DNA from: DATBJJ01 sp963750915
GTDB lineage: Bacteria > Acidobacteriota > Vicinamibacteria > Vicinamibacterales > 2-12-FULL-66-21
Assembly: GCA_963750915.1 (NCBI GenBank)
Contig: CAVVSF010000007.1
Span: 186,001 to 250,000, forward strand
Length of the DNA: 64,000 nucleotides
Direction of reading: 5' to 3'
The notes beneath the pieces were generated by a model. That model saw only the letters and a program-made list of their open reading frames with translations. It searched no databases and was not told the DNA's origin. The translations under genes and the position numbers were made by a program. This document shows, in pieces, positions 51,837-60,627 of the stretch. The stretch's first letter is position 1, and the number at the start of each line of letters is the position of its first letter.

Positions 51837-53183
51837 GTGGCCAAGCGATTCTATGTCTCCCGCCGGACGTTCCTCAGGGATTGCGCCGCCGTCGCTGCCG
51901 CGACGGGCCTGCCGATGTGGTTCGTCGAACGCGAGTTGTCCGCCGCGCCCCAGGCGCCGGCGACGACGTCGCCCAATGACAGACCCGGCATAGCCCTCAT
52001 CGGTTGCGGCGGAATGGGCGTCGGCGACGCAAAGAATGCCGCACGGTTCGGCGACATCGTCGCGGTCTGCGACGCCGACGAGGCGCACGCGGCCGGCGCG
52101 GCGAAAACGCTCGGCGCCGCCGGCAAGCCGCCGGAACAGTTCACCGACTTCCGCCGCGTGCTCGAGCGGAAGGACGTCCACGTGATCGTTCAGGCAACGC
52201 CCGACCACTGGCACACCCTGATCAACCTCGCCGCGGCCGCGGCCGGGAAGGACATCTACGCCGAGAAGCCGCTGACGCTGACGATCGACGAAGGGAAGCG
52301 GATGGTGAAAGCCGTTCGTCAGCGCAAGGTGGTGCTCCAGACCGGCACGCAGCAGCGCAGCCATAAGCTCTTCCGGCTGGCCTGCGAGCTGGTCCGCAAC
52401 GGCCGCATCGGCAAGCTGAACGAGGTCAAGGTATTCGTCCCGGCCGGACTGCGCGAGGGTCCGTTCGAGACTGTCCCGGTGCCCGCAGGTTTTCACTGGG
52501 ACATGTGGCTCGGCCAGGCGCCCAAGGTCGACTACCTCAAGGAGCGGACTCACGGCACTTTCCGCTGGTGGTGGGACTACTCCGGCGGCCCGGTCACCGA
52601 CTGGGGCGCGCACCACAACGACATCGCCCGCTGGGCCATCGGCCTCGAGGGGCCGACCGCGATCGAGGCGAGCGCCCCGACTGCGCCCATCCCCGGCGGC
52701 TACACGACGCCGCCGGCGTTCGAGGCGACGCTGACCTACGCCAACGGCGTCAAGCAGATCGTGAAGACGACGCCGGACGACAGCCCGTTCGGCGCCATCA
52801 TCAATCCGAGCGGCCAGCGCAACGGCGTCCGCTTCGAGGGCAGCGACGGGTGGATCTGGGTCAACCGCAGTTCGATCGACGCGAGCGATCAATCGCTGAT
52901 CGACACGCCGATGGAGAACCCCAAGGTCAAGCTCACGGTCAGCGACGATCACATGGCGAACTTCTTCAACGCCGTGCGTTCGCGCCAGGATCCGATCAGC
53001 CCGGTCGAGGACGGGCATCAATCCGCCGTCGTCGGCCACCTGATCGTCATCGCACTGCGTACGGGCAAGGCGTTGAAGTGGGATCCGGCGGACGAGAAGT
53101 TCGTCGGTGAAGGCGCCCGCGACGCCAAGAAGCATCTCGCCCGCGCGATGCGCAAGCCGTACGACTACAATTTCGCGACGTAG
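51837..53183 (+). CDS. Gfo/Idh/MocA-family oxidoreductase, Tat-exported
   Basis: A GTG at 51837 gives VAKRFYVSRRTFLRDCAAVA, a twin-arginine signal; TTG at 51819 is an alternative. 448 residues. The Rossmann fold begins IALIGCGGMGVGDAKNAARF; cofactor and catalytic segments are VQATPDHWHTLINLAAAAAG, KDIYAEKPLTLTIDEGKRM (EKP motif) and GGPVTDWGAHHNDIARWAIG. The family uses NAD(P) to oxidise or reduce sugars and inositols; Tat-exported members are common in PVC and Acidobacteriota genomes beside ThuA and PVC-type dehydrogenases, as here. Intact. Confidence 0.93.
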   Translation: MAKRFYVSRRTFLRDCAAVAAATGLPMWFVERELSAAPQAPATTSPNDRPGIALIGCGGMGVGDAKNAARFGDIVAVCDADEAHAAGAAKTLGAAGKPPEQFTDFRRVLERKDVHVIVQATPDHWHTLINLAAAAAGKDIYAEKPLTLTIDEGKRMVKAVRQRKVVLQTGTQQRSHKLFRLACELVRNGRIGKLNEVKVFVPAGLREGPFETVPVPAGFHWDMWLGQAPKVDYLKERTHGTFRWWWDYSGGPVTDWGAHHNDIARWAIGLEGPTAIEASAPTAPIPGGYTTPPAFEATLTYANGVKQIVKTTPDDSPFGAIINPSGQRNGVRFEGSDGWIWVNRSSIDASDQSLIDTPMENPKVKLTVSDDHMANFFNAVRSRQDPISPVEDGHQSAVVGHLIVIALRTGKALKWDPADEKFVGEGARDAKKHLARAMRKPYDYNFAT

Positions 53184-53198
53184 GGCCTCGGCGGCGCA

Positions 53199-53260
53199 GG
53201 CGGGGCTGAAGCCCCGCCCTACGAAGAACCCTACTCGTAGCGCGGAGCTTCAGCTCCGCG
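53199..53260. repeat. paired GCTGAAGC hairpins (BIME-like)
   Basis: Two perfect 9-bp-stem palindromes, GGCGGGGCT/AGCCCCGCC (53199-53218) and CGCGGAGCT/AGCTCCGCG (53241-53260), in inverted arrangement with shared CCTACG/CGTAG flanks. They separate the convergent oxidoreductase and ThuA genes and may act as a bidirectional terminator. A related shorter copy is at 37803. Confidence 0.8.
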
Positions 53261-53267
53261 GTTATCC

Positions 53268-56200
53268 CTACTTCGATCTTCCCACCCAGCGCACCGCGTT
53301 CACCAGGAGCGTCTTGAACGCGTCGGCGTCGTGCGTGCGCTGATCGTGGCCGAGCGAGATGCCGACGATGCGGGCGGTCGAGTGGCTGGTGACCCAGACG
53401 GCGGGGTGCGGCTTCTTGAAGCGCACGCTCGGCGAAGTCTCGGCGAGCACTTCGATGGCGGCGGTGCCGGCCGGCACCTTGTCCGGTTCGGCATTGAGAT
53501 AGTAGAGCTCGTCCTCGACCTGGAACGTCACCGGCACACCCTTCATCACCGGGTGCTCCGGCTTGAGTGCGTTGACCGAGAATGCGGCGATGCAATCGTG
53601 GCCCCGCGCGCCACCGCCGACGATCGTCGCGTTCAGCTCCGGCCAGTTCGCGAAGCCGTACCAGGTGCCGGGGTGCAGCATCACCAGCCCCTTCCCTGCC
53701 GCCGCGAAGGCGAAGAGCGCCTTGCGCCAGGCCGGCGTGTCGAAGAACTGGCGGTTGACGCTGATCACCGCGACGTCGGCGCCGGCAAGCTCCGCTGCCG
53801 CCTGATCGCGGTCCTCGGTGTAGTTGACGCTGAAGCCGGCGGCGTCGAGCGTCGCGGCATCGGTGCCGCCGAAGAACTTGCCGAAGTCGTGCGCGCTGCC
53901 GCCGCCGACGATGAGCACCTTGGTCTTGCCCGGCGCCCAGACCACCGGCTTGACCGGCGGCAGCGGCGCATCGCCCTTGCCGCCTTCCTTCGGACCAGCG
54001 GCGTCCTGGAACCCGCTCGTCCCGACGGCGGACTCGGCGCTCGGAGCGCGGAGCTTCAGCTCCACGGATTCGTTGGCCACCGCAGGCTCACGCGCGGCCG
54101 GCTTCGATCCGGGCGACGCCGGCACCGGCTCGCTGCCGGCAGTAATCGCGACGGTTGCGGGCACCACCTCGGTGTCGTAGCTTTCGAGGATGATCTTCGC
54201 CAGCGGCGCCTTCTTGCCGAGGTTGAACGCGAGGTAGCGAAGCTGGCCGCGGCGCGTGAAATCGCCGGCGTCGATGCTGCCCGGCACGTCGACGCGGCTG
54301 AACGCGTCGGCGATCTGTTCGCCGTACTTGAGGACGTGCTCTTCGGTCGTCCCGTCCGCGTACTGAACGATCACCTTCATCACGGGCGTACCGGGGGCGA
54401 GCGGTTTGCCGGCGGCACCCGCCGCCGTCGAGACGCCAGCGCCGACGCCGCCGAGCATGTGCAGGCTCGCAGCCGTCACCGGCGCCGCGATCTCGACGCG
54501 CCGCGGCAACTCTTCGGAGAGCCAGTTGCTGCCAGGACCACCCTTGAGCGCGACGAAGTTCATGCCGCTGCCCGTCGCTCGCGCCGGATCCAGGACGAAG
54601 AACGGCACGCCGTTGACGGTAACGTCGCCGAACCGAAGCAGCGTCACCGTGTCATCGGGCGCATCGTCGGTGCGCAGGCTTCGGCGGCTGTCGGAGTTAT
54701 AGGCGGTGCGCATGTCGACGACGCGGTACTGGACGCCGTCGCCGGTCATGAAGGTGAGGATGTCGCGCAGCGCCTCGGCGCCGAGCGACTCGAGCCCCTC
54801 CGGCATCAGCGACAGCCGGGTATTGTCGCGCGAGACGATCTCTTCCTTCTTGACCTCGACGTCGCCATTGGCGTTCCGCAGCGTCAACCCCGCGGCATTC
54901 TCGCTGACGATGACGCCGCTCAAGGTCGTGCCCTGCTTGGTGGTGACGTTCCACTGCCAGAAGCTCGGATCGACTTCGCGGTTCGGGTCGATGATGTGGG
55001 CGAGCAGCGCGGCGCGGCCGTGCGCGCCCATGCCGTTCAACGGCGGGCCGACGTCGATCTTGCCGAGGTTGCCGTAGCGGTGGCAGGTCGAGCAGGCGCC
55101 GGTGAAGAGGGCGCGGCCCTTCTCAACGTCACCGGGCTTTTCCACCTCCGCGGTGAGCGACGCGATCACCGTCTCCTTCTCTTTGGCCGACGGGCTGAGG
55201 GTGTCGAGCAGCGCCGCCGCTTCTTTTGCGACGGCGCGGTTCGGATGGGTGCGCAGCCGCGCGACGTTGCCGGGGCCGAGGTTGGCCGGCGTCACCTCGC
55301 CCGCCTTCATCGCCGCGAGCAGCGCCCGCGTCGATTCGGGGCGGCGGACGACCTGGTCGAAGAGCGGCGTCGACCGCGTCTTCGCCAGGGCCGCGATCAT
55401 CGCCTTGTCGGTGTCCGGGCCGGGGTTCTCGCCCAGGGTCGCGATCAGCTTCGACTTGAGCGCGTCCGACGCGTTCTGGTTCTCGAGGATTGTCGTGATC
55501 GCGGCCAGCGTCTCGGCGCGGCGCGCCGGAACGCCGAGCAGGCTGGCGGCGATGTCGGCGCGGCGGTCGTCCGGGGTCACGGCGTCGCCGAGCTCGGCGA
55601 CGGCGCGCTTGCCCTGCGCGTCGGCGTCGGCGCTCAACGCCCCGGCCTTGTCCCACTTCGCTACGACCGGCAGCGTCGCCGCGGCCGTCGCGGGATCCGA
55701 CAGCAGCGCCTGCAGCGCCTTCGTCGCCGCCGGCGTCATCGCCACCGATCCGCCCTCCATCCGCGACACGGCGCGCATGGCCGCGGCCTTGAGCGGCGCC
55801 GCGGCGGCAGGCGCGGCAGCAGCAGCCGCAATCATCGCGTCGGCGCCAGCGGGCAGCGCCGACGGCGCGACTGCGACGACGAACTCCGTCAACGCCTCCG
55901 GCGCCGGCGATCGGAACGCCTCGGCGACGTAGGCTGACGCCTGGCCGGTGGCGGCGGCGACGACCGCCGACCGCGTCCAGTTCTCGCCCGCCTTCGCGAA
56001 CGTCTGCAGCAGCGCCTGGCGCTCCGCGTCGGTCTTGAGCGCGAGCGATTTCTCGTAGAGCGCTTGCGCCTCGCTGCCCATCGGCTTCTTGATCGCCGCG
56101 ACGCGGGGGTTCGAGCCGTGGTTCTCCTGCGCCAGGCGCCATGCCGTCATCCTCACCTGCGCGTTCGGGTTCGACTCGATGGCCTGAAGGAGGCCGTTGA

Positions 56201-58400
56201 CGTCCTTGCGGTCGAGCGACGGCACGGGCAGCGACTTCGCCTGCTTGTGCTGCACCTTCCAGATCCGGCCGAAGTAGTGATCGCGGTCCGGACGCACCGC
56301 CGCGTTCGCGGGACCGTGCTGCGGCCCGCGCGTGTCGTTGTGGATGACCGCCTGGTTGTAGAAGTCGACGACGTAGAGCGCGCCGTCGGGGCCGACGCGG
56401 GTCTCGATCGGCCGGAACCACATGTCGCCGCTGCGCATGAACTCGGTCTGGTCCCGCGCGGGATCCTTCGCCGACGTGTAGCTCACGCCCTCCGGCTTGA
56501 CGAGCTGATGATGGACGAGGTTGAGCGTCGGCTCGCCGGTGAAGTAGCTGAAGCGCCAGGCGTCGGGCCAGGCGCCGCCATCGTAGATCGCGCAGCCGGC
56601 AGCGGCAGTGAACTGCCCGACCTGGTCGATCTGGATGTACGGCTGATCCTTGTAGGCAATCCTCGGGTACGTCGCCTGACCGGTGATCATGCCCTTCCAC
56701 GAGGTCGTGCCCTGGACGCGTCCCTTCGCCAGGATCGATTCCGGCAGGACCGTGTGGAAGAGGACCGTGCCGCTCGTCGGCTGCGTCCAGAACACCTGGC
56801 CGTTCCACGTGATGTCGAGGCCCCAGGTGTTGCCGCCGCGGCTGCTGTACTGCTCGAAGGCGGACCCGTCCGGCTTGAAGCGGACGACGCCGCTGGCGTC
56901 GCGGCCGAAGGTCTGCTTGCCGTCGGGAGACGTCACGTTGCCGACGCTGTAGCCATGCGTCGCGTAGACCCAGCCGTCGAGACCCCAGCGCAGGTTGTTG
57001 ATGACGGCGTGCGTGTCGTAGATGCCGAGCCCGGTGTACAGCTTGGTGCGCTTGTCAGCCACCTCGTCGCCGTTCGTGTCTTCGAGGAGCCAGATGTCGG
57101 GGGACGTCGCCGCGATCACGCCGTTCTTGTGAAGGACGAACCCGGTGACGAGCTCGAGCTTGTCGGCAAAAACGTGGCGCTTGTCCATCACGCCGTCTTT
57201 ATTGGTATCCGTGAGGATCGAGATCGTGTCCTCCGGCTCGCGGGTTGCCTTCGCACGCACGAGCGACCCGGAATCCTTCCAGAGCTGGGTGTTCTGCGGG
57301 CGCCGGCCGTTGGGATACTCCGGCGTTTCCGAGACCCAGAGGCGGCCGCGCTCGTCCCAGTCGATGTTCATCGGCTTGGTGATCAGCGGCTCGGCCGCTA
57401 CCAGCGACAGGTCGAAGTCCGGATGCACCTCGATCGTCGCCGCCGCCTTCGACGGATGCACAGGGCCGCCATCCGGATAGCGCAGCGCGTCGCCGAGCTC
57501 CTCCTTCTTGACGAGCTCGTCGAGGTTCGACCGGCCTGCCGCCCAGGTGATCCCGCGCAGGAGAATCGCGCGGAAGTTCGGCCGGTTGAAGTTCTCGTAC
57601 ATGTGGCCCGGGATGGCCACGAACGCGCGATACGGCGACTTGCCGCCGTCGACGGTGCGCTCGTAAGTCCACATCTGCGGCTGGATGTCGTAGACGCCGA
57701 TGCGGCGGCCGCGCGACGTCAGCTCTTCGGCCCGGCGCTGGAAGCCGACATTGCGCGCGCCGGCGGCCTTAGGCGTGTAGGCCGAGGCCAGGATGCGCAC
57801 GTCGGGCATCATCTCGAGATCCCAGTAGATCTCGTCGTCCATCTCCCAGTTCGAGCCGTCCCTGGTGATCGGGCTCTCGGGATCCGTGAAATAGAGGTGC
57901 ATCGGCCCTTCGAGCCAGCGCGCCGTGCCGTTGCGCCAGGCGCCGCCGACGATCGTCTTGAACCAGTCGGGATCGCGCGACACGATCCCGGCGTGGATGA
58001 CGACGACGCCGCCGCCGCGGGCGAGGAACTCGTTCAGTACCACCCGCTCGGCCGGCTCGATGTTGCCCGCCTCCTGCTTGTGCAGGATGAGGACGTCGGT
58101 CTCGGCGAGCTGCTCCCGCGTCGGGAAGGTGTCGGCGCCGGTGGCGCGCGCGCCGCGCTCCGTGAGCATCGGCACCCACTCCTTGAGGAAGCGCGGGTAA
58201 TCATGCGCGCCCGGTCCGTGCGACTTCGGGCCCGACCGGATGAAGACGCGAAGCGGCTGAGATGCCTGCTTCGACGCGGCTTTCGCGGCGCCGGCTGCCT
58301 GGCCCTCTTCACGCGCAGCCGCGCGGGGCGCAGATATCAGAACCGCGGCGATGACGAGGAATCGAAGGGTAACGCTGAAAACAGATCGGGTGGAAGCCAT
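53268..58400 (-). CDS. giant secreted ThuA-dehydrogenase-HEAT-cytochrome c-ThuA protein
   Basis: 1710 residues, one unbroken frame. Signal peptide 1-29 (FLVIAAVLISAPRAAA). N-terminal ThuA-like domain about 49-300 (VFIRSGPKSHGPGAHDYPRF, VVVIHAGIVSRDPDWFKTIV). Membrane-bound dehydrogenase propeller about 335-740 (VHPDFDLSLVAAEPLITKPM, ISILTDTNKDGVMDKRHVFA, ETRVGPDGALYVVDFYNQAV). Ala-rich HEAT-like helices about 750-1080. Heme motif CSTCH near residue 1102 with IDVGPPLNGMGAHGRAALLA. A beta-rich middle about 1220-1440. A second ThuA domain about 1490-1710 (KTKVLIVGGGSAHDFGKFFG, GLVMLHPGTWYGFANWPELN). By family it should oxidise a carbohydrate in the periplasm and pass electrons through the bound heme. 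Two ThuA domains at opposite ends are unusual. Confidence 0.92.
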   Translation of the reverse strand: MASTRSVFSVTLRFLVIAAVLISAPRAAAREEGQAAGAAKAASKQASQPLRVFIRSGPKSHGPGAHDYPRFLKEWVPMLTERGARATGADTFPTREQLAETDVLILHKQEAGNIEPAERVVLNEFLARGGGVVVIHAGIVSRDPDWFKTIVGGAWRNGTARWLEGPMHLYFTDPESPITRDGSNWEMDDEIYWDLEMMPDVRILASAYTPKAAGARNVGFQRRAEELTSRGRRIGVYDIQPQMWTYERTVDGGKSPYRAFVAIPGHMYENFNRPNFRAILLRGITWAAGRSNLDELVKKEELGDALRYPDGGPVHPSKAAATIEVHPDFDLSLVAAEPLITKPMNIDWDERGRLWVSETPEYPNGRRPQNTQLWKDSGSLVRAKATREPEDTISILTDTNKDGVMDKRHVFADKLELVTGFVLHKNGVIAATSPDIWLLEDTNGDEVADKRTKLYTGLGIYDTHAVINNLRWGLDGWVYATHGYSVGNVTSPDGKQTFGRDASGVVRFKPDGSAFEQYSSRGGNTWGLDITWNGQVFWTQPTSGTVLFHTVLPESILAKGRVQGTTSWKGMITGQATYPRIAYKDQPYIQIDQVGQFTAAAGCAIYDGGAWPDAWRFSYFTGEPTLNLVHHQLVKPEGVSYTSAKDPARDQTEFMRSGDMWFRPIETRVGPDGALYVVDFYNQAVIHNDTRGPQHGPANAAVRPDRDHYFGRIWKVQHKQAKSLPVPSLDRKDVNGLLQAIESNPNAQVRMTAWRLAQENHGSNPRVAAIKKPMGSEAQALYEKSLALKTDAERQALLQTFAKAGENWTRSAVVAAATGQASAYVAEAFRSPAPEALTEFVVAVAPSALPAGADAMIAAAAAAPAAAAPLKAAAMRAVSRMEGGSVAMTPAATKALQALLSDPATAAATLPVVAKWDKAGALSADADAQGKRAVAELGDAVTPDDRRADIAASLLGVPARRAETLAAITTILENQNASDALKSKLIATLGENPGPDTDKAMIAALAKTRSTPLFDQVVRRPESTRALLAAMKAGEVTPANLGPGNVARLRTHPNRAVAKEAAALLDTLSPSAKEKETVIASLTAEVEKPGDVEKGRALFTGACSTCHRYGNLGKIDVGPPLNGMGAHGRAALLAHIIDPNREVDPSFWQWNVTTKQGTTLSGVIVSENAAGLTLRNANGDVEVKKEEIVSRDNTRLSLMPEGLESLGAEALRDILTFMTGDGVQYRVVDMRTAYNSDSRRSLRTDDAPDDTVTLLRFGDVTVNGVPFFVLDPARATGSGMNFVALKGGPGSNWLSEELPRRVEIAAPVTAASLHMLGGVGAGVSTAAGAAGKPLAPGTPVMKVIVQYADGTTEEHVLKYGEQIADAFSRVDVPGSIDAGDFTRRGQLRYLAFNLGKKAPLAKIILESYDTEVVPATVAITAGSEPVPASPGSKPAAREPAVANESVELKLRAPSAESAVGTSGFQDAAGPKEGGKGDAPLPPVKPVVWAPGKTKVLIVGGGSAHDFGKFFGGTDAATLDAAGFSVNYTEDRDQAAAELAGADVAVISVNRQFFDTPAWRKALFAFAAAGKGLVMLHPGTWYGFANWPELNATIVGGGARGHDCIAAFSVNALKPEHPVMKGVPVTFQVEDELYYLNAEPDKVPAGTAAIEVLAETSPSVRFKKPHPAVWVTSHSTARIVGISLGHDQRTHDADAFKTLLVNAVRWVGRSK

Positions 58401-58503
58401 GGCTGGACCGGACTATATCGAGGTGGTCTGAACGGGTCAATTTATGGACGCATCAGCAGTGCGTTGGGCACGGGTCGCCTGCGATCACTATATATTTGCG
58501 CGA

Positions 58504-59715
58504 GTGCCCTCCGTCTTCCTGATCGCAACGCTCGACACCAAGGGCGTCGAAGCGGCGTTCATGCAAGGCCTGCTCACTTCGTGGGGCGTGCCGGTCACGC
58601 TGGTCGACGCCGGCGCGATCGGGCCACCAGCGGTCGAGGCTGACATCCCGCGAGAACGGGTGTTCGAGCTGGCCGGCGTGCCGCTCGCCGAGGTCCAGGC
58701 GCGCGCGGACCGCGGCGAGGCGGTGACGACTGCTGCCGCGGGCGCGGCGCAGCTCATCAAGATGGCGCACGCGAAAGGTGACGTGTCCGGCGTCCTTGCC
58801 ATCGGCGGATCGGCTGGCACGACGATCGGCACGGCGGCCATGAAAGCCCTGCCGCTCGGCCTGCCGAAAGTGATGTTGAGCACGCTGGCGTCCGGCACGG
58901 TCCGGCAGTTCGTCGGCGACAAAGACATCTTCATGCTCAACTCCGTCGTCGACATCCTGGGCATCAATCGGGTCAGCCGACTGGTGCTCACCCAGGCTGC
59001 CGCGGCGATGGCCGGCCTGGTGGCGCATCCGGCCCGCGCCGAGGCCCAGGACAAGCCGCTCGTCGCCGCGACCATGTTCGGCGTCACGACGCCGTGCGTC
59101 GAGCGGGCGCGCGCGACGCTCGAGCGCGCCGGCTACGAAGTTCTCGTCTTCCATGCGACCGGCAACGGCGGCCGGGCGATGGAGTCGTTGATCGAAGAAG
59201 GACTGATCGCCGGCGTGCTCGACGTGACGACGACCGAGCTCGCCGACGAGCAGGTCGGCGGCTTCCTCAGCGCCGGGCCGACGCGGCTGACCGCGGCGGC
59301 GCGCGCCGGCGTACCGCAGGTCGTCTCGACCGGGGCCCTCGACATGGTCAACTTCTACGCGCCTGATTCGGTTCCGCCGGCGTTCGCCGGCCGCCGCTTC
59401 TACAAGCACAACGCCAACGTCACGCTGATGCGCACGACCGCGGGCGAGTCCGCCGCGATCGGCGCCGGCATCGCCCGCAAGCTCGCCGCCGCACGGGGTC
59501 CCGTCTCGGTCATGCTGCCGTCGCGCGGGGTCTCGGCCATCGATCGCGAGGGCCAGCCGTTCGACGACCCGGACGCCCGCGCCGCGCTGCACGAGGCGAT
59601 CCGCAGCGGGCTCGGCGGCCGCGAGGTCGTCGAGGAGCTCGACATGCACATCAACGATGCGGCGTTCGCCGACGCGATGGCGAATCGGTTGATGGCGATG
59701 ATGCGCGCGTCATAA
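58504..59715 (+). CDS. Tm-1-like ATP-binding domain protein (UPF0261)
   Basis: A GTG at 58504 gives 403 residues starting VPSVFLIATLDTKGVEAAFM, the usual Tm-1-like N-terminus; an ATG at 58444 would add 20 residues. Conserved blocks: VLAIGGSAGTTIGTAAMKAL, PKVMLSTLASGTVRQFVGDK, VFHATGNGGRAMESLIEEG, RFYKHNANVTLMRTTAGESA and VMLPSRGVSAIDREGQPFDD. The family (named after tomato Tm-1, an inhibitor of tobamovirus replication) binds ATP through its N-terminal half; bacterial function is unknown. It is followed by its usual partner, a TIM-barrel protein. Confidence 0.93.
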   Translation: MPSVFLIATLDTKGVEAAFMQGLLTSWGVPVTLVDAGAIGPPAVEADIPRERVFELAGVPLAEVQARADRGEAVTTAAAGAAQLIKMAHAKGDVSGVLAIGGSAGTTIGTAAMKALPLGLPKVMLSTLASGTVRQFVGDKDIFMLNSVVDILGINRVSRLVLTQAAAAMAGLVAHPARAEAQDKPLVAATMFGVTTPCVERARATLERAGYEVLVFHATGNGGRAMESLIEEGLIAGVLDVTTTELADEQVGGFLSAGPTRLTAAARAGVPQVVSTGALDMVNFYAPDSVPPAFAGRRFYKHNANVTLMRTTAGESAAIGAGIARKLAAARGPVSVMLPSRGVSAIDREGQPFDDPDARAALHEAIRSGLGGREVVEELDMHINDAAFADAMANRLMAMMRAS

Positions 59716-59781
59716 TCCAGGTCGCGGCGCGGCGCGCCGCGCCGCGGTGGTGAGGCAACTTTCGCCGGCACGGGAGGACAG

Positions 59782-60627
59782 GTGGCAGTCGACAACTCGA
59801 GACAGGCAATCGTCGATCGGTTCCGGGCGCAGATTGCGCGCGGCGAACCGATCATCGGCGGCGGCGCCGGCACCGGGCTGTCGGCCGTCAGCGAAGAGGC
59901 CGGCGGCATCGACCTCCTCATCGTCTACAACTCGGGCCGCTATCGCATGGCCGGGCGCGGCAGCTCGGCCGGGCTCCTCGCTTACGGCAACGCGAACGAG
60001 ATCGTGAAGGAGATGGCCTACGAGGTCCTGCCGGTCGTCAAGCGGACGCCCGTGCTCGCCGGCGTCAACGGCACCGATCCGTTCATCATCCCGCGGCTGT
60101 TCCTCCAGGAGCTGCGCACGCTCGGCTTCGCCGGCATCCAGAACTTTCCCACCGTCGGGCTCTTCGACGGCGACATGCGTCAGGCGTTCGAGGAAACCGG
60201 CATGAGCTACCAGCTCGAAGTCGACATCGTCCGGCTCGCCCACGAGCTCGACATGCTGACGACGCCCTACGTGTTCAACCCGTCGGAGGCGGAGCGCATG
60301 GCCGACGCCGGCGCCGACCTCATCGTCGCGCACATGGGGGTGACGACCGGCGGATCGATCGGCGCGCGGAGCTCGAAGACGCTCGAGGAGTGCGTGACGC
60401 GCATCCAGGCGATCTCGGACGCGGCCCGCGGCGTCAATCCGGACGTCATGGTGATCTGCCATGGCGGGCCGATCTCGGAGCCGCCCGACGCCGAGTTCAT
60501 CATCACGCGGTGCAAGGGCGTCGACGGCTTCTACGGCGCGAGCTCGGTCGAGCGGTTGCCAGCGGAGCGGGCGATCGCCGATCAGATTCGGACATTCAAG
60601 CGGATTCGCCGCGGAGCCGGGCGATGA
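59782..60627 (+). CDS. TIM-barrel protein, phosphoenolpyruvate hydrolase family (Tm-1 partner)
   Basis: A GTG at 59782 has GGGAGGAC upstream. 281 residues: IGGGAGTGLSAVSEEAGGID, LLIVYNSGRYRMAGRGSSAG, VLAGVNGTDPFIIPRLFLQE, FPTVGLFDGDMRQAFEETGM, LIVAHMGVTTGGSIGARSSK and VICHGGPISEPPDAEFIITR. This matches the TIM-barrel family fused to or next to Tm-1-like domains, annotated as PEP hydrolase-like. It starts 66 bp after the Tm-1-like gene, and its stop overlaps the next start (ATGA): an operon of three. Catalytic role not established. Confidence 0.92.
   Translation: MAVDNSRQAIVDRFRAQIARGEPIIGGGAGTGLSAVSEEAGGIDLLIVYNSGRYRMAGRGSSAGLLAYGNANEIVKEMAYEVLPVVKRTPVLAGVNGTDPFIIPRLFLQELRTLGFAGIQNFPTVGLFDGDMRQAFEETGMSYQLEVDIVRLAHELDMLTTPYVFNPSEAERMADAGADLIVAHMGVTTGGSIGARSSKTLEECVTRIQAISDAARGVNPDVMVICHGGPISEPPDAEFIITRCKGVDGFYGASSVERLPAERAIADQIRTFKRIRRGAGR

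Noticed and set aside
53331..55937. 868-codon plus-strand ORF inside the giant protein gene
   Set aside because: Antisense of the dehydrogenase/cytochrome gene, with composition dominated by Arg/Ala/Val; no domain seen.
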